17,777 nucleotides of DNA. Source: JACPSX01 sp035288405 [NCBI: bacterium] (GTDB lineage Bacteria > JACPSX01). The stretch covers positions 1-17,777 of the forward strand of contig DATEAK010000295.1 in the NCBI GenBank assembly GCA_035288405.1, in the 5' to 3' direction. The notes beneath the pieces were generated by a model. It was not told the origin of the DNA. It saw nothing but the letters and a program-made list of their open reading frames with translations, and made no database searches. How positions within the stretch are numbered: position 1 is the first letter of the stretch; each line of letters begins with the position of its first letter. This document shows positions 1 to 7,753 of this stretch, piece by piece. The position numbers and the translations under genes were made by a program.

Positions 1-665
1 AACTTCTCGATGATCATTTCTTTGCGGATCCCGATGACAGAATCTGCGGGTCCGGTCATACCGGCATCCGTGATATAGGCGGTCCCGCCGGTCAAGACTC
101 TTTCATCGGCAGTCTGCACGTGCGTATGGGTTCCCACCACCGCGCTGACTCTTCCGTCCAGGTACCAACCCATGGCGACCTTCTCCGACGTGGCTTCGCC
201 GTGCATGTCTACAAGGATGATCCGGGTCTCGGCCCTGAGCTTGGCAATTTCACGATCCGCGGTGCGGAAGGGACAGTCAACAGGGTCCAGGAAGACCCGG
301 CCGCAGAGGTTCAGAACACCGACTCGCTCCCCCCCCGGAGCCTCCACCACCGTCATACCACGGCCGGGCGTATCCGGGGGGTAGTTGGCGGGACGCAGCA
401 AGCGACTATCCTGATCGAGAAGCTGAATTCCCTCCACCTTGTCCCAGATGTGATTGCCCGAGGTCAGGAGGTGGACACCGCAACTAAAAAGCTGATCGGC
501 TACCTTTGGAGTGATGCCGAACCCGCCGGCCGCGTTCTCACAGTTGGCAATGCAGAGGCCGATTCCGTGTTCTTTGACCAGAACCGGAAGACACTCGGCC
601 ACCATTCGGCGACCGATTTTACCGACAATGTCCCCGATAAAAAGGATCTTGAGATCATCGGGCAT
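1..665 (-). CDS. ymdB: YmdB-family metallophosphoesterase (TIGR00282), C-terminus cut by window edge
   Basis: Reading the minus strand from ATG at 665 gives 221 uninterrupted codons to the window edge. The family is about 260 residues, so roughly 40 C-terminal residues are missing. Visible family motifs in order are [10 protein letters not shown] near the N-terminus, [29 protein letters not shown] and [10 protein letters not shown]. Their Asp, Glu, Asn and His residues are the usual di-metal ligands of the calcineurin-like fold. YmdB proteins hydrolyse 2',3'-cyclic nucleotides (shown in Bacillus) and affect RNase Y-dependent RNA levels; the role here is inferred from family. The ATG lies 11 nt inside the end of rny, so the two are surely co-transcribed and probably translationally coupled. 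The protein is cytoplasmic, with no signal peptide. Confidence 0.93.
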   Translation of the reverse strand, partial: MPDDLKILFIGDIVGKIGRRMVAECLPVLVKEHGIGLCIANCENAAGGFGITPKVADQLFSCGVHLLTSGNHIWDKVEGIQLLDQDSRLLRPANYPPDTPGRGMTVVEAPGGERVGVLNLCGRVFLDPVDCPFRTADREIAKLRAETRIILVDMHGEATSEKVAMGWYLDGRVSAVVGTHTHVQTADERVLTGGTAYITDAGMTGPADSVIGIRKEMIIEK

Positions 666-2220
666 ATTCCACCGCACGCACCTCCCGGATGACCGTCACC
701 TTGATTTCACCCGGGAACGCCATCTCCTGCTTGATCTTTTTCGCAATGTCCTTGGCCAGGAAAAGGGCCTCGGCATCCTTGATTTGCTCGGGCTCTACCA
801 TAACCCGCATCTCCCGACCCGCCTGAATCGCATAGGTCTTGGCCACCCCCTTGAAAGATTCGCCGATCTCTTCCAACTTGGCCAGACGCTTTACGTAGCT
901 CTCGAGCATTTCCCGCCGGGCTCCCGGGCGCGCCGCCGATAAGGCATCGGCGGCGTCCACGAGAACAGCCTCTATGCACGTAGCCTCCACGTCGTCGTGA
1001 TGGGAGGCGATGGCATTGATCACTTCTGGAGGTTCTCCGTAACGCTTGGCCATCTCAATACCCACCTGGATATGGGAGCCCTCCATCTGTTGGTCAACCG
1101 CTTTACCGATGTCGTGGAAGAGGCCGGCTCGTTTGGCAAGCTTCGGATCAAGATTCAACTCGGCAGCCATCAAGCCGCATAGATGCGCAACTTCCTTTGA
1201 GTGCTGGAGGACATTCTGAGAATAGCTCGTCCGGAATTTCAGTCTCCCCAGAAGCTTTACCAGTTCCACATGGATCCCCGTAAGTCCCAACTCAAATACC
1301 GCCTGCTCGCCGTCCTCTCGGAAGCCGTTTTCAATCTCCTTCTTGATCTTATTGACGACTTCCTCGATACGACCCGGATGAATCCGGCCGTCGGCCACCA
1401 GACGCTGCAAAGCCTGGCGGCAAACTTCTCTCCGGATCGGATCGAAGCAAGAAATAATGACCGCTTCTGGGGTATCATCGATGATGAGATCCACTCCCGT
1501 AGCCATTTCCAAAGCCCGGATGTTCCGGCCTTCCCGGCCGATGATCCGCCCCTTCATCTCATCATTGGGCAGGTCCACAACCGAAACGCTGGTCTCGGCG
1601 ACATGATCGGCCGCGTAACGCTGCATGGCCAGGCTGAGTATTTCGCGGGCTTTGCGGCTGGCCAACTCCCGGGTTTCTTCCTCGACCCGTTTCACTTTGT
1701 CCGCTGCCTCGACCCGGGCTTCGTCAACAAGCTTCGTCACCAATTCGTCTTTTGCCTGCTGGGAAGTCAGGCCGGAAATTTGCTCCAATTTTCGGATCTG
1801 TTCCTCAAGGATGCTCTGGGACTTCCGTTCCTGGTGCGAAATCCTGGCTTCACGTTCTTGAATTTTACGTTCTCTGTTGATAAAGTCCTTCTCCTTGTGG
1901 TCCAGGAGGTCCATTTTCCGTTCGAGCATCTCTTCTTTCTGGATAAGGCGCTGCTCCATCTTCTGAAGATCAGCCCGACGCTGTTTGGTCTCCTGTTCGA
2001 ACTCCGAGCGGGCACGAAGTACGATCTCCTTGGCCTCGATGGAGGCCTCCTTGATCTTGTTCTCGGCCTCGCGCTCGCTTTCCGCTAGCAGCCTGCGGGT
2101 CTTTTCCTGAACAGACCCCAGCTTGGACTCGGCCAGAAGCTTCCGGAACAGTATCCCTCCCAGGAACCCGAAAACGCCCAGGAGAGCGCCTGCAACGATC
2201 CATAGGGTTGAATTTTCCAA
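655..2220 (-). CDS. rny: Ribonuclease Y
   Basis: This is the membrane-anchored endoribonuclease that initiates mRNA decay. One N-terminal transmembrane segment (about residues 6-26, rich in Leu, Gly, Val and Phe) is followed by a long charged coiled coil (about 30-200). Next comes a KH domain carrying [10 protein letters not shown] (about 225-235), then an HD domain with the HS of LQHSKEV (near 340), the catalytic HD of FHDIGKA (near 370) and SHHDD (near 410). The length of 521 residues is normal for the family. I place the start at TTG 2220. An in-frame GTG at 2229 is possible, but it lies inside the purine-rich ribosome binding site GAGGGAGG (2236-2229), which is 8 nt from the TTG. Upstream lies a strongly folded leader (2241-2349). 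The gene overlaps ymdB downstream. Confidence 0.97.
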   Translation of the reverse strand: MENSTLWIVAGALLGVFGFLGGILFRKLLAESKLGSVQEKTRRLLAESEREAENKIKEASIEAKEIVLRARSEFEQETKQRRADLQKMEQRLIQKEEMLERKMDLLDHKEKDFINRERKIQEREARISHQERKSQSILEEQIRKLEQISGLTSQQAKDELVTKLVDEARVEAADKVKRVEEETRELASRKAREILSLAMQRYAADHVAETSVSVVDLPNDEMKGRIIGREGRNIRALEMATGVDLIIDDTPEAVIISCFDPIRREVCRQALQRLVADGRIHPGRIEEVVNKIKKEIENGFREDGEQAVFELGLTGIHVELVKLLGRLKFRTSYSQNVLQHSKEVAHLCGLMAAELNLDPKLAKRAGLFHDIGKAVDQQMEGSHIQVGIEMAKRYGEPPEVINAIASHHDDVEATCIEAVLVDAADALSAARPGARREMLESYVKRLAKLEEIGESFKGVAKTYAIQAGREMRVMVEPEQIKDAEALFLAKDIAKKIKQEMAFPGEIKVTVIREVRAVEYAR

Positions 2221-2228
2221 AGTACCCA

Positions 2229-2236
2229 CCTCCCTC
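2229..2236 (-). promoter_or_regulatory. Ribosome binding site of rny that decides the start
   Basis: GAGGGAGG on the minus strand is 8 nt from the TTG at 2220. The GTG at 2229 uses the last G of this motif, which makes it an unlikely initiator. Confidence 0.7.
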
Positions 2237-2240
2237 GGAT

Positions 2241-2349
2241 CTGAGCCAACCTCACTGCCCTGGCCCGGAGAGTCTCAAGGAGGCGCAATCCTCCTGGATT
2301 CTCGGACCAGGCCAACTCCGGCCGGGATAAAGAGAGTAAGTTGGCTCAG
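2241..2349 (-). ncRNA. Highly folded leader RNA element directly upstream of the rny ribosome binding site
   Basis: On the minus-strand transcript three nested stems can be paired by eye. The outer stem is CTGAGCCAAC (2349-2340) with GTTGGCTCAG (2250-2241), perfect over 10 bp and extended by TTACT with AGTGA (2339-2335 with 2256-2252) past one bulged G. The middle stem is GCCTGGTCCGAGA (2312-2300) with the 15 bases at 2271-2257: 13 pairs and two single-base bulges. The inner hairpin is AGGAGG (2295-2290) with CCTCCT (2283-2278) and a 6-nt loop. A 22-nt bulge on the 5' side (2334-2313) contains CCGGCCGG. The outer stem ends 4 nt before the ribosome binding site of rny. The U-G pairs favour the minus strand as the RNA strand. 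I recognise no known riboswitch class. It could be a cis-regulatory leader, a processing site or an independent small RNA. Confidence 0.6.
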
Positions 2350-2405
2350 GAAAAGAGGCGGTCGAATCTCAGGCGCAGAACGGGAATCGAGGGCGGCAGA
2401 AATTC

Positions 2406-2422
2406 AAAAAATCCCCAAGGGA
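2406..2422 (-). terminator. Weak terminator-like hairpin before the rny leader
   Basis: TCCC, a 3-nt loop and GGGA are followed by six T residues on the minus strand (2411-2406). The stem is only 4 bp, so termination efficiency is doubtful. Its position would end a transcript coming from the zapA-rny spacer. Confidence 0.3.
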
Positions 2423-2488
2423 CACGAGAGACGGATCGTTCGGCAACGAACTCCCACAACCAGGAGCAGTTCGGAAACCTTCTTGGCA

Positions 2489-2508
2489 ACTCCACCCCGC
2501 AGTGGAGT
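2489..2508 (-). other. Perfect 7-bp hairpin in the zapA-rny spacer
   Basis: ACTCCAC (2508-2502) pairs with GTGGAGT (2495-2489) around a 6-nt loop. It is one of several stems in this gene-free stretch. It has no T-run and is therefore not a terminator. Confidence 0.5.
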
Positions 2509-2561
2509 CTAGATCTTTTCGGAATCGGCGAGGGGGTGGAGATCCTTCCCCACACACAGTG

Positions 2562-2590
2562 GAACTCCGGTACCCCGCCCACCAGAGTTC
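2562..2590 (-). other. 10-bp hairpin with a G-rich loop in the zapA-rny spacer
   Basis: GAACTCTGGT (2590-2581) pairs with ACCGGAGTTC (2571-2562) around a 9-nt loop, GGGCGGGGT. One U-G pair would become a C-A mismatch on the opposite strand, so the minus strand is the likely RNA. It may be the 3' part of the structured RNA just upstream or a separate element. Confidence 0.5.
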
Positions 2591-2644
2591 TTTCCAGCAA
2601 CCTGTACCAATGCAGGGCCATGTGGTGATCAAGGATTCGTGTCG

Positions 2645-2835
2645 CTTTTTCCAAGAAGGGCCGCTACAGCCGAGAAGCCCTAAAATAGCAAAACCGATCC
2701 AAGAGAGTAGACTCCAAGGTTTCCCCTCAGCCGAACTTTCTCTTATCCGCTTGGGAACTGCCACCGCTGAGATCTTTCTATCCTCCAACCTGTGCCAGCA
2801 ACCACCCTGCGAGAACCTCACGCAGGTAATCTGTC
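2645..2835 (-). ncRNA. Candidate structured non-coding RNA between zapA and rny (possibly 6S-like)
   Basis: About 690 bp between zapA and rny have no convincing protein gene: overlapping readings exist in several frames with no recognisable family. On the minus strand an apical rod can be drawn. CGGCTGAGGGG (2733-2723) pairs with CTTCTCGGCTG (2677-2667), 11 pairs including four G-U. AAACC (2722-2718) pairs with GGTTT (2695-2691), leaving a 13-nt one-sided bulge. Outside lies a large open bubble closed by CCAAG (2754-2750) with CTTGG (2655-2651). A rod with a central bubble downstream of zapA is the arrangement of 6S RNA (ssrS) in many bacteria. An RNA polymerase-binding role is inferred only from this shape and position; the outer closing stem is not clear to me. 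Boundaries are approximate. A 6-bp hairpin CCTGCG/CGCAGG lies near the proposed 5' end. Confidence 0.4.
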
Positions 2836-2840
2836 TAAGG

Positions 2841-2870
2841 AATCCTAATCTTTGAGCCAGCAAAAATCAA
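2841..2870 (-). promoter_or_regulatory. Candidate promoter for the zapA-rny spacer RNA
   Basis: TTGATT (2870-2865), an 18-nt spacer and TAGGAT (2846-2841) lie on the minus strand. An overlapping TTGACT (2875-2870) could be an alternative -35 with AAGATT 17 nt on. Both are imperfect. Transcription would start near 2834. Confidence 0.35.
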
Positions 2871-2924
2871 GTCAAAAAAGGACTTGAACCATCTTGAAAC
2901 CCGGACGGACTAACCAAGGCTTTA

Positions 2925-3236
2925 TCAAGAAGAGCCTTCCATCTCCCGGGACAGGAGATCGATCAGCTCGCTTGCCTTCTTCTCGTAAGCTTCTTCTAAA
3001 AGTCGCTTTTCTTCTCTTGCCTTAAAGAGTTCTTCGGCAAGGTTCAGAGCCGCCAGGACAGCAACGTTCAGGGATGACACCGAGCCCGCCGAGGCGGATA
3101 GTTTGCGCATTTGTTCATCCACATAAGCGGCCAGTTTTCCCGCGTGTTCGGGAGTTGCCTCTCCCTTCAGGACATACCGTCGCCCGCAAATTTGGACCTC
3201 AATGGCATTCTTCATCGGACGAGCCGGATCTTCCAT
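2925..3236 (-). CDS. zapA: Cell division protein ZapA
   Basis: This 103-residue protein has the ZapA pattern: an N-terminal segment with EVQICGRRYVLKGEATPEHAGKLAAYVDEQM, then a long alpha-helical coiled coil (about residues 45-100) rich in Ala, Glu, Leu and Lys. ZapA binds FtsZ and bundles protofilaments at the division site. The first ATG (3236) directly follows the stop codon of the coiled-coil gene upstream (TAAATG), which implies translational coupling. A second ATG at 3215 also fits the family start and cannot be excluded, because neither has a strong ribosome binding site. Downstream is the structured RNA region and rny. Confidence 0.9.
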   Translation of the reverse strand: MEDPARPMKNAIEVQICGRRYVLKGEATPEHAGKLAAYVDEQMRKLSASAGSVSSLNVAVLAALNLAEELFKAREEKRLLEEAYEKKASELIDLLSREMEGSS

Positions 3237-3485
3237 TTATAAAAACGACCACCGGGACAGGCTCTTGAGCACGCCTGCGATTTTCGTACGAACCACCCGA
3301 CGTTCTTCCATCAAAGCCCCAACGCGCTCGCGCAAACCCCGGATCTCCCGGTTGCTATTCTCCAATTGCCGCCTAAGACCACCGGCCTCGGACTCCAAAA
3401 CGGAGACTTTCTGATGCAGGCTTCGAACCTGCGTCAGCATCTGCCCGACCCGGGCTTCCAGTATCCCCCATTTCTTGGCGTTCAT
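3237..3485 (-). CDS. Small coiled-coil protein, ZapB-like, upstream of zapA
   Basis: An 82-residue protein from ATG 3485, almost entirely predicted coiled coil: heptad-like Leu, Val and Ile spacing runs from ARVGQMLTQVRSL to the C-terminus, with many Arg, Glu and Gln. It has no signal peptide or membrane segment. Small coiled-coil proteins next to ZapA are commonly annotated as ZapB-like. That name is inference from size, coil and context, since coiled coils of this length carry little family signal. The ATG is preceded by GGGAAAGACGGGG, a mediocre ribosome binding site. An in-frame TTG at 3533 or GTG at 3515 would lengthen the N-terminus. The stop abuts the zapA start. Confidence 0.7.
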   Translation of the reverse strand: MNAKKWGILEARVGQMLTQVRSLHQKVSVLESEAGGLRRQLENSNREIRGLRERVGALMEERRVVRTKIAGVLKSLSRWSFL

Positions 3486-3565
3486 CCCCGTCTTTCCCAA
3501 ACTGGACGGAACCACAGCTCCAGTTCCAGGCAAAACAGTCCGCTAACCGGAGCAAAAGGGCCGCC

Positions 3566-3581
3566 GGGTCTGGCCAGACCC
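3566..3581. repeat. Perfect 16-bp palindrome upstream of the zapB-like gene
   Basis: GGGTCTGGCCAGACCC is self-complementary. It lies about 60 bp downstream of the candidate promoter -10 and about 80 bp before the ATG of the coiled-coil gene. It could be an operator or a leader hairpin. No T-run follows directly. Confidence 0.5.
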
Positions 3582-3641
3582 CTCCAACTCTCCATTAGGA
3601 ACCCTCAGGTTTCTTCTGAGCATATAAATCCTTAAAGCTTG

Positions 3642-3670
3642 ACCTTACGGACTTTAATATTTCTTGTCAA
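3642..3670 (-). promoter_or_regulatory. Candidate sigma-70 promoter for the zap-rny-ymdB unit
   Basis: A consensus -35 TTGACA (3670-3665), a 17-nt spacer and TAAGGT (3647-3642) lie on the minus strand. The -35 is perfect and the -10 is only partial. It lies in the pheT-zap spacer, where a new transcription unit would be expected. Confidence 0.5.
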
Positions 3671-3769
3671 GCCCATCCTTCGGCTTCCATTCCTGGGTTT
3701 TTCCGAGAGCGGAAGACACACAGACGGGGCGGCCGGTGCTTTTCTGCAGTTTCCAAGAACGAATCACTG

Positions 3770-3789
3770 AAGAAAAGAGGCAAACCTCC
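3770..3789 (-). terminator. Weak intrinsic terminator after pheT
   Basis: GGAGG, TTTG and CCTCT form a 5-bp stem with one G-U pair, followed by a T-rich tract (3775-3770) a few bases after the pheT stop. The short stem makes it weak, but the position is right for the end of the pheST unit. Confidence 0.4.
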
Positions 3790-3792
3790 GGG

Positions 3793-6198
3793 TCAGCGCA
3801 GCGCAGCACCAAAGTTTTCGCGGAGGCGAGCCAGGATCTCTTCCTGAACGAGGCGAACGTCTTCATCCGTCAAGGTCCTATCCACAGCCCGGAAGGTCAG
3901 AGAAAAGGCCAGACTCCGCTTCCCCTCGGGAAGTGGTGTCCCCTGAAAAACGTCAAAGAGGATTACCTCCTCAAGGAAGGCTCCCCCGGCCTTCTTGATC
4001 TGATCCAAGACCTCCCCCGCGCTCCTTTGGGAGTCTACAACTACGGCCAGATCTCGCAGCACCGCAGGGTAGCGGGGAAGAGAAGAAAAGAGGGGAAGTC
4101 GCCGTTCTTTGGTCAGGCAGAATTCCAGATCGATCTCCCACAGAGCCACGGGCTGATGCAAATCGAGCTCTTCCTGAAGAATCGAATCCAGGAGGCCACA
4201 CACTCCGATCGGCCTTCCCTGGGCTCGGATAACCGCGCTGCTTGCAGCATCGAGAAACGGAACCACACCTCCAGTGACTTCCATTCCCGTAATCCCCAGT
4301 TCCACCCCCAGCATCTCCACAACTCCCTTGACGTCGTAAAAATCGCTTTGACGATTCAGACCGCGCCAGAGGACTCGTTCATTGCGTACGGTGATCACTC
4401 CTGCCAAAGTTAAGGGTTCCCGGGGTAGATGACGAGGATCCGGGTCCCCTAGAAAAATCCGGCCCAGTTCGAAGAGCCTCATATTGTAGTTGCGGCGGCT
4501 TATGTTCCGGGCCACGGTTTCCAGGAGCCCGGGCATTAGGGTCGTCCTCATGACCCCCTGCTCACTGCTGATCGGATTCCTGAGACGCACCACAGTCCGG
4601 CGAGGATCATCCGGCAAAATCCGCAGCCGGTCCATCCACCTCTCATTAATGAAACTGTACGTGATCACCTCGCAGAAGCCGCTCGTCTCCAAAACTTTCC
4701 GGACCCTTTCGCTCAACGTCTCGGAAGTTAGACGGGGGGTCACGCGCATGGGGGTCCTGGGAAGTGTGGAAGGAATTCGATTATATCCGTGGAGCCGGGC
4801 CACTTCTTCGATCAGATCAATTTCACGAGTCAGGTCCGGACGAAACGTAGGGACTTGAACCTGAAGTCCGTCTTCATCCGTTTCCTGACAAAAGAGACCA
4901 AGACAGCGGAGGTAGTCGCCGACCGCTTTCCGGTCGAGTCCTGTGCCGAGGACCCGGTTGGTTCTACCCACCCGAAGATCGATCCGACACGATTCAATGG
5001 TTCGAGGGTAAACGTCCAGGATTCCCGCACAAACCTCTCCTCCGGCAATTTCCCGCATCAGTCCGGCGGCGCGGCTGCTGGCCCAGGAAGCCATCTCGGG
5101 ATCCGCTCCACGCTCGAAGCGGTAAGACGCCTCCGTCGATAAACCGAGGGTTTTGGCCGTACGTCGAATCCCCGTGGGCTGGAAATAGGCGCTTTCCAGC
5201 AAGATCATCGTGGTTTCCGGAGTCACTTCGGAATCTTTGCCCCCCATGATTCCGGCCAAGGCCACGGGATCACGGGCATCGGCAATCACCAGCATCCCCG
5301 GACGCAGGGATCTCTCCACTCCGTCGAGAGTCTGCAGAACCTCTCCCGATCGAGCTTGCCGAACGATAATCCGCCGCTCACGTAGAAGCTCCAGGTCAAA
5401 CGCATGCAACGGGTGGCCTGTTTCCATTAACACGTAGTTCGTAATATCAACCACATTATTGATGGCTCGGATACCGCAGGCACGCAGACGGCGCTGGAGC
5501 CACAGCGGGGAGGGCCCCACCGAAACTCCCTGGATTACCCGTGCGGTATAGCGCGGGCACAGATCGGGGTCTTCAATGGAGACCGAAGTTAGAGAAGCTG
5601 CGACCGAACCCGATTCTTGCACTGCATTGGATGGCAGCTGCAAAATTCCTCCGGTCAGCGCAGCAACTTCCCGGGCAACTCCCAGCAGTCCCAGGCAATC
5701 GGGTCGATTGGGAGTCAAGCTCAGCTCCAAGACCACATCCTTGAGACCCATGGCCTCCACAATCTGCGTACCGGAGGGAAGAGAGGAGTCGAGAGTCAGA
5801 ATTCCGCTGGCGTCATCTGCAATGCCCAGCTCGCTGGCCGAACAGAGCATGCCCTGGGAGAATACTCCGCGAATCTCCTGGGACTCCACTTTGTTTCCAC
5901 CGGCAAGTTGGGTCCCAGGCGGTGCAAAGGCTGTTTTCATTCCAGATTCCACATTCGGTGCCCCGCAGACCACTTCAAAGGTTTCTGTCCCTACGTTCAC
6001 ATGGCAAAGCCGCAGGTGATCGGCGGCGGGGTGTTGGGTAACGGATCGTACCTCAGCCACCAGCACTTCCTCCAGACCCTCCCCCTCTCGGGTCATGGAC
6101 TCCACTTCCAGACCCGCCATGGTAAGGATCTCCGCCAGTTCTTCGGGGGAACGGTTGAAATCAACGTATTCCTTGAGCCATTGCACGCTGACTTTCAC
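3793..6198 (-). CDS. pheT: Phenylalanyl-tRNA synthetase beta subunit
   Basis: This is the beta subunit of the alpha2-beta2 enzyme that charges tRNA-Phe. It has 801 residues, normal for the bacterial long form. Domains in order: N-terminal segment with [14 protein letters not shown], an EMAP-type tRNA-binding OB fold (about 40-150, [18 protein letters not shown]), a B3/4 editing domain (about 210-380, with [16 protein letters not shown]), a B5 domain (about 400-475), a class II catalytic-like core (about 480-690, [10 protein letters not shown]) and the C-terminal FDX-ACB anticodon-binding domain (about 705-800, [17 protein letters not shown]). The start is GTG at 6198 with GGAG about 7 nt upstream. 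It follows pheS by 47 nt in the same transcript. Confidence 0.98.
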   Translation of the reverse strand: MKVSVQWLKEYVDFNRSPEELAEILTMAGLEVESMTREGEGLEEVLVAEVRSVTQHPAADHLRLCHVNVGTETFEVVCGAPNVESGMKTAFAPPGTQLAGGNKVESQEIRGVFSQGMLCSASELGIADDASGILTLDSSLPSGTQIVEAMGLKDVVLELSLTPNRPDCLGLLGVAREVAALTGGILQLPSNAVQESGSVAASLTSVSIEDPDLCPRYTARVIQGVSVGPSPLWLQRRLRACGIRAINNVVDITNYVLMETGHPLHAFDLELLRERRIIVRQARSGEVLQTLDGVERSLRPGMLVIADARDPVALAGIMGGKDSEVTPETTMILLESAYFQPTGIRRTAKTLGLSTEASYRFERGADPEMASWASSRAAGLMREIAGGEVCAGILDVYPRTIESCRIDLRVGRTNRVLGTGLDRKAVGDYLRCLGLFCQETDEDGLQVQVPTFRPDLTREIDLIEEVARLHGYNRIPSTLPRTPMRVTPRLTSETLSERVRKVLETSGFCEVITYSFINERWMDRLRILPDDPRRTVVRLRNPISSEQGVMRTTLMPGLLETVARNISRRNYNMRLFELGRIFLGDPDPRHLPREPLTLAGVITVRNERVLWRGLNRQSDFYDVKGVVEMLGVELGITGMEVTGGVVPFLDAASSAVIRAQGRPIGVCGLLDSILQEELDLHQPVALWEIDLEFCLTKERRLPLFSSLPRYPAVLRDLAVVVDSQRSAGEVLDQIKKAGGAFLEEVILFDVFQGTPLPEGKRSLAFSLTFRAVDRTLTDEDVRLVQEEILARLRENFGAALR

Positions 6199-6245
6199 AA
6201 ATCACTCCGATCAATCGATCTTTGTGCCGGAACGGGAAGCTCTCG

Positions 6246-7262
6246 TTAAAACTGAGACAAAAACCTCAGGTCATTCTCGTAGAAGAGGCGGATATCGTCG
6301 ATGCCGTGGCGGAGCATGGCCAATCGCTCAACACCCAGACCGAACGCAAACCCCTGAACCTCCTCCGGGTCATAGCCAACGAAACGAAAGACAGCGGGAT
6401 CCACCATCCCGGCGCCTAAAATTTCGAGCCACCCGCTTCCCGAGCATACCCGGCAGCCGCTCCCTTTGCAGATCACACAACGGATGTCGACTTCGGCACT
6501 CGGTTCCGTAAAGGGGAAAAAACTGGGACGAAAACGCATCTGCGTTTCGGGACCGAAGAACTCGTGAAGAAATGCATTGAGCACTCCACACAGATCGCTA
6601 AACGCCACGTCCCGGTCCACCATGAGTCCTTCGATCTGAATGAACATGGGACTATGGGTAACGTCTGCATCGTGGCGATACACCTTGCCCGGAGAGATCA
6701 TGCGGATCGGCGGGGATTCACGCTCCATCGTTCGCACTTGAACAGGGGAGGTCTGGGTGCGTAAAACGATGTCATCCGTTACGTAAAAAGTATCTTGCAT
6801 GTCGCGGGCAGGATGTTCCCGCGGGATGTTGAGAGCTTCGAAATTGTAGTAATCCAATTCAACCTCGGGCCCCTCAGCAACCCGGAAACCCATCCCTCGA
6901 AAAATATCGACCAGATCCTGCAATGTCTGAGTCAATGGATGCCGGTGCCCCCGGGGAGTACATCGGCCCGGTAAGCTCAAGTCGATGACGGCCTGTCCCG
7001 GCTGACGATCCAGCGAGAGGTTCCGGATCTCTACCGCCTTTTCCTCAAGTTTCTTTTCCAGCTGTTCCTTGAGATCATTGGCAAGCCGGCCCAAACGCTT
7101 GCGCTCCTCAGGACTCAAAGTGCCCAGAGTCCGGAGCATGGCAGTCAAGCCCCCCTTCTTTCCCAGGTACCGGACTCGCGCAGACTTCAATTCCTCCAGA
7201 GTCCGGGCCTCGTTCAGTTCGGAAAAGGCCTGCTTTTCCAGCTCTTCAATTTTTCTTTCCAT
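6246..7262 (-). CDS. pheS: Phenylalanyl-tRNA synthetase alpha subunit
   Basis: This is the catalytic alpha subunit, 338 residues from ATG 7262. The N-terminal coiled coil (MERKIEELEKQ, YLGKKGGLTAML) recognises tRNA-Phe. The class II core shows ARDMQDTFYV, a motif-2 region with GKVYRHDADVTHSPMFIQIEGL, a Cys-rich insertion CVICKGSGCRVCSGSGWLEILGAGMV (common in PheS of several phyla) and motif 3, AFGLGVERLAMLRHGIDDIR. The reading frame is open further upstream to 7331, but that stretch crosses the terminator hairpin and has no family similarity. The ATG at 7262 matches the family N-terminus, though its ribosome binding site is weak. No promoter is evident between the upstream terminator and this start. 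Confidence 0.97.
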   Translation of the reverse strand: MERKIEELEKQAFSELNEARTLEELKSARVRYLGKKGGLTAMLRTLGTLSPEERKRLGRLANDLKEQLEKKLEEKAVEIRNLSLDRQPGQAVIDLSLPGRCTPRGHRHPLTQTLQDLVDIFRGMGFRVAEGPEVELDYYNFEALNIPREHPARDMQDTFYVTDDIVLRTQTSPVQVRTMERESPPIRMISPGKVYRHDADVTHSPMFIQIEGLMVDRDVAFSDLCGVLNAFLHEFFGPETQMRFRPSFFPFTEPSAEVDIRCVICKGSGCRVCSGSGWLEILGAGMVDPAVFRFVGYDPEEVQGFAFGLGVERLAMLRHGIDDIRLFYENDLRFLSQF

Positions 7263-7302
7263 GGCTCGCAAGTCCACAGCAAAGCAATCAAGAAGGCGCA
7301 AT

Positions 7303-7352
7303 AAAAAAAGTTTACGGCTTCTCCTCCACACTCCGGAAAGGCCGTAAACTTT
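7303..7352 (-). terminator. Strong intrinsic terminator/attenuator between rplT and pheS
   Basis: AAAGTTTACGGC (7352-7341) pairs perfectly over 12 bp with GCCGTAAACTTT (7318-7307) around a 22-nt loop. The 3' arm runs into seven T residues (7309-7303). It lies 21 nt after the rplT stop and 40 nt before pheS. A short reading ATG 7364 to TAA (17 codons, one Phe) overlaps it but lacks a ribosome binding site, so a pheL-like leader peptide is not supported. Confidence 0.85.
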
Positions 7353-7373
7353 CAGCTGAGATCATGCCAGGAG

Positions 7374-7733
7374 TCAGGCAGCGCGTGTTTCCCGGACTTT
7401 TGCCACAATCTGGCCAAATGCCTCCGGATCGCGCAGAGCGAGATCAGCCAGGACTTTTCTGTCCAGCTGGATTTGGGCTTTCTTGAGTCCGGCCATGAAG
7501 GCGCTATAGGAAAGCCCGTTCATCCTGGCTCCGGCGTTTATCCGGACGATCCACAACGCTCGCATATCCCTCTTGCGGGCGCGGCGATCCCGGTATGCAT
7601 ACTCTCCAGCCTTCATGACCGCTTCTCGGGCTTTGCGGTAACAGCGGCTGCGAGAGCCAAAATAGCCCTTGGCCTGATTGAGTACCTTCTTGTGCCGTCT
7701 GTGAGTCGACGGCCCCCCTTTCACCCTGGGCAT
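7374..7733 (-). CDS. rplT: 50S ribosomal protein L20
   Basis: This 119-residue basic protein has the full L20 pattern: [64 protein letters not shown] and the C-terminal [18 protein letters not shown]. It binds 23S rRNA early in 50S assembly. The family often represses its own operon; no operator could be identified here by eye. The ATG at 7733 has a good ribosome binding site (AGGAGG, 6 nt upstream). It follows rpmI by 20 nt and is followed by a strong terminator. Confidence 0.99.
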   Translation of the reverse strand: MPRVKGGPSTHRRHKKVLNQAKGYFGSRSRCYRKAREAVMKAGEYAYRDRRARKRDMRALWIVRINAGARMNGLSYSAFMAGLKKAQIQLDRKVLADLALRDPEAFGQIVAKVRETRAA

Positions 7734-7753
7734 TGGATACCTCCTCTTCGGGA

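Larger units (their letters stand above)
3486..3792. other. Gene-free spacer between pheT and the zap genes
   Basis: About 307 bp with no supported coding sequence. It holds a weak hairpin with a T-run after pheT, a candidate promoter at 3642-3670, a small hairpin CTCAG/CTGAG (about 3604-3620) and a 16-bp perfect palindrome at 3566-3581. The plus-strand reading through this area is a shadow of pheT. Confidence 0.5.

Noticed and set aside
2660-2740. Plus-strand 6S-like strings CCGAGAAGCC-TAAAA and CCCCTCAGCCGA
   Set aside because: They resemble pieces of enterobacterial 6S but occur in the reverse order, and the G-U pairs of the main stem become mismatches on the plus strand, so the minus strand is preferred.
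2346-2863. Long minus-strand and plus-strand reading frames (100-164 codons) in the zapA-rny spacer
   Set aside because: They overlap each other in different frames, have unusual composition rich in Trp, Cys, Arg and Pro, lack ribosome binding sites and match no family I know. The stem pairing explains the region better as RNA.
2877-2897. GGTTCAAGTCC on the minus strand resembling a tRNA T-arm
   Set aside because: Eleven bases match the T-arm of the tRNA-Lys in this window, but there is no paired T-stem, acceptor or other tRNA part around it; probably chance.
7263-7331. N-terminal extension of pheS starting in the terminator loop
   Set aside because: The extension crosses the terminator stem and T-run and has no similarity to PheS. 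ATG 7262 gives the normal family N-terminus.
7311-7364. A 17-codon pheL-like leader peptide before pheS
   Set aside because: It contains a single Phe codon and has no ribosome binding site, so it does not support classical attenuation.
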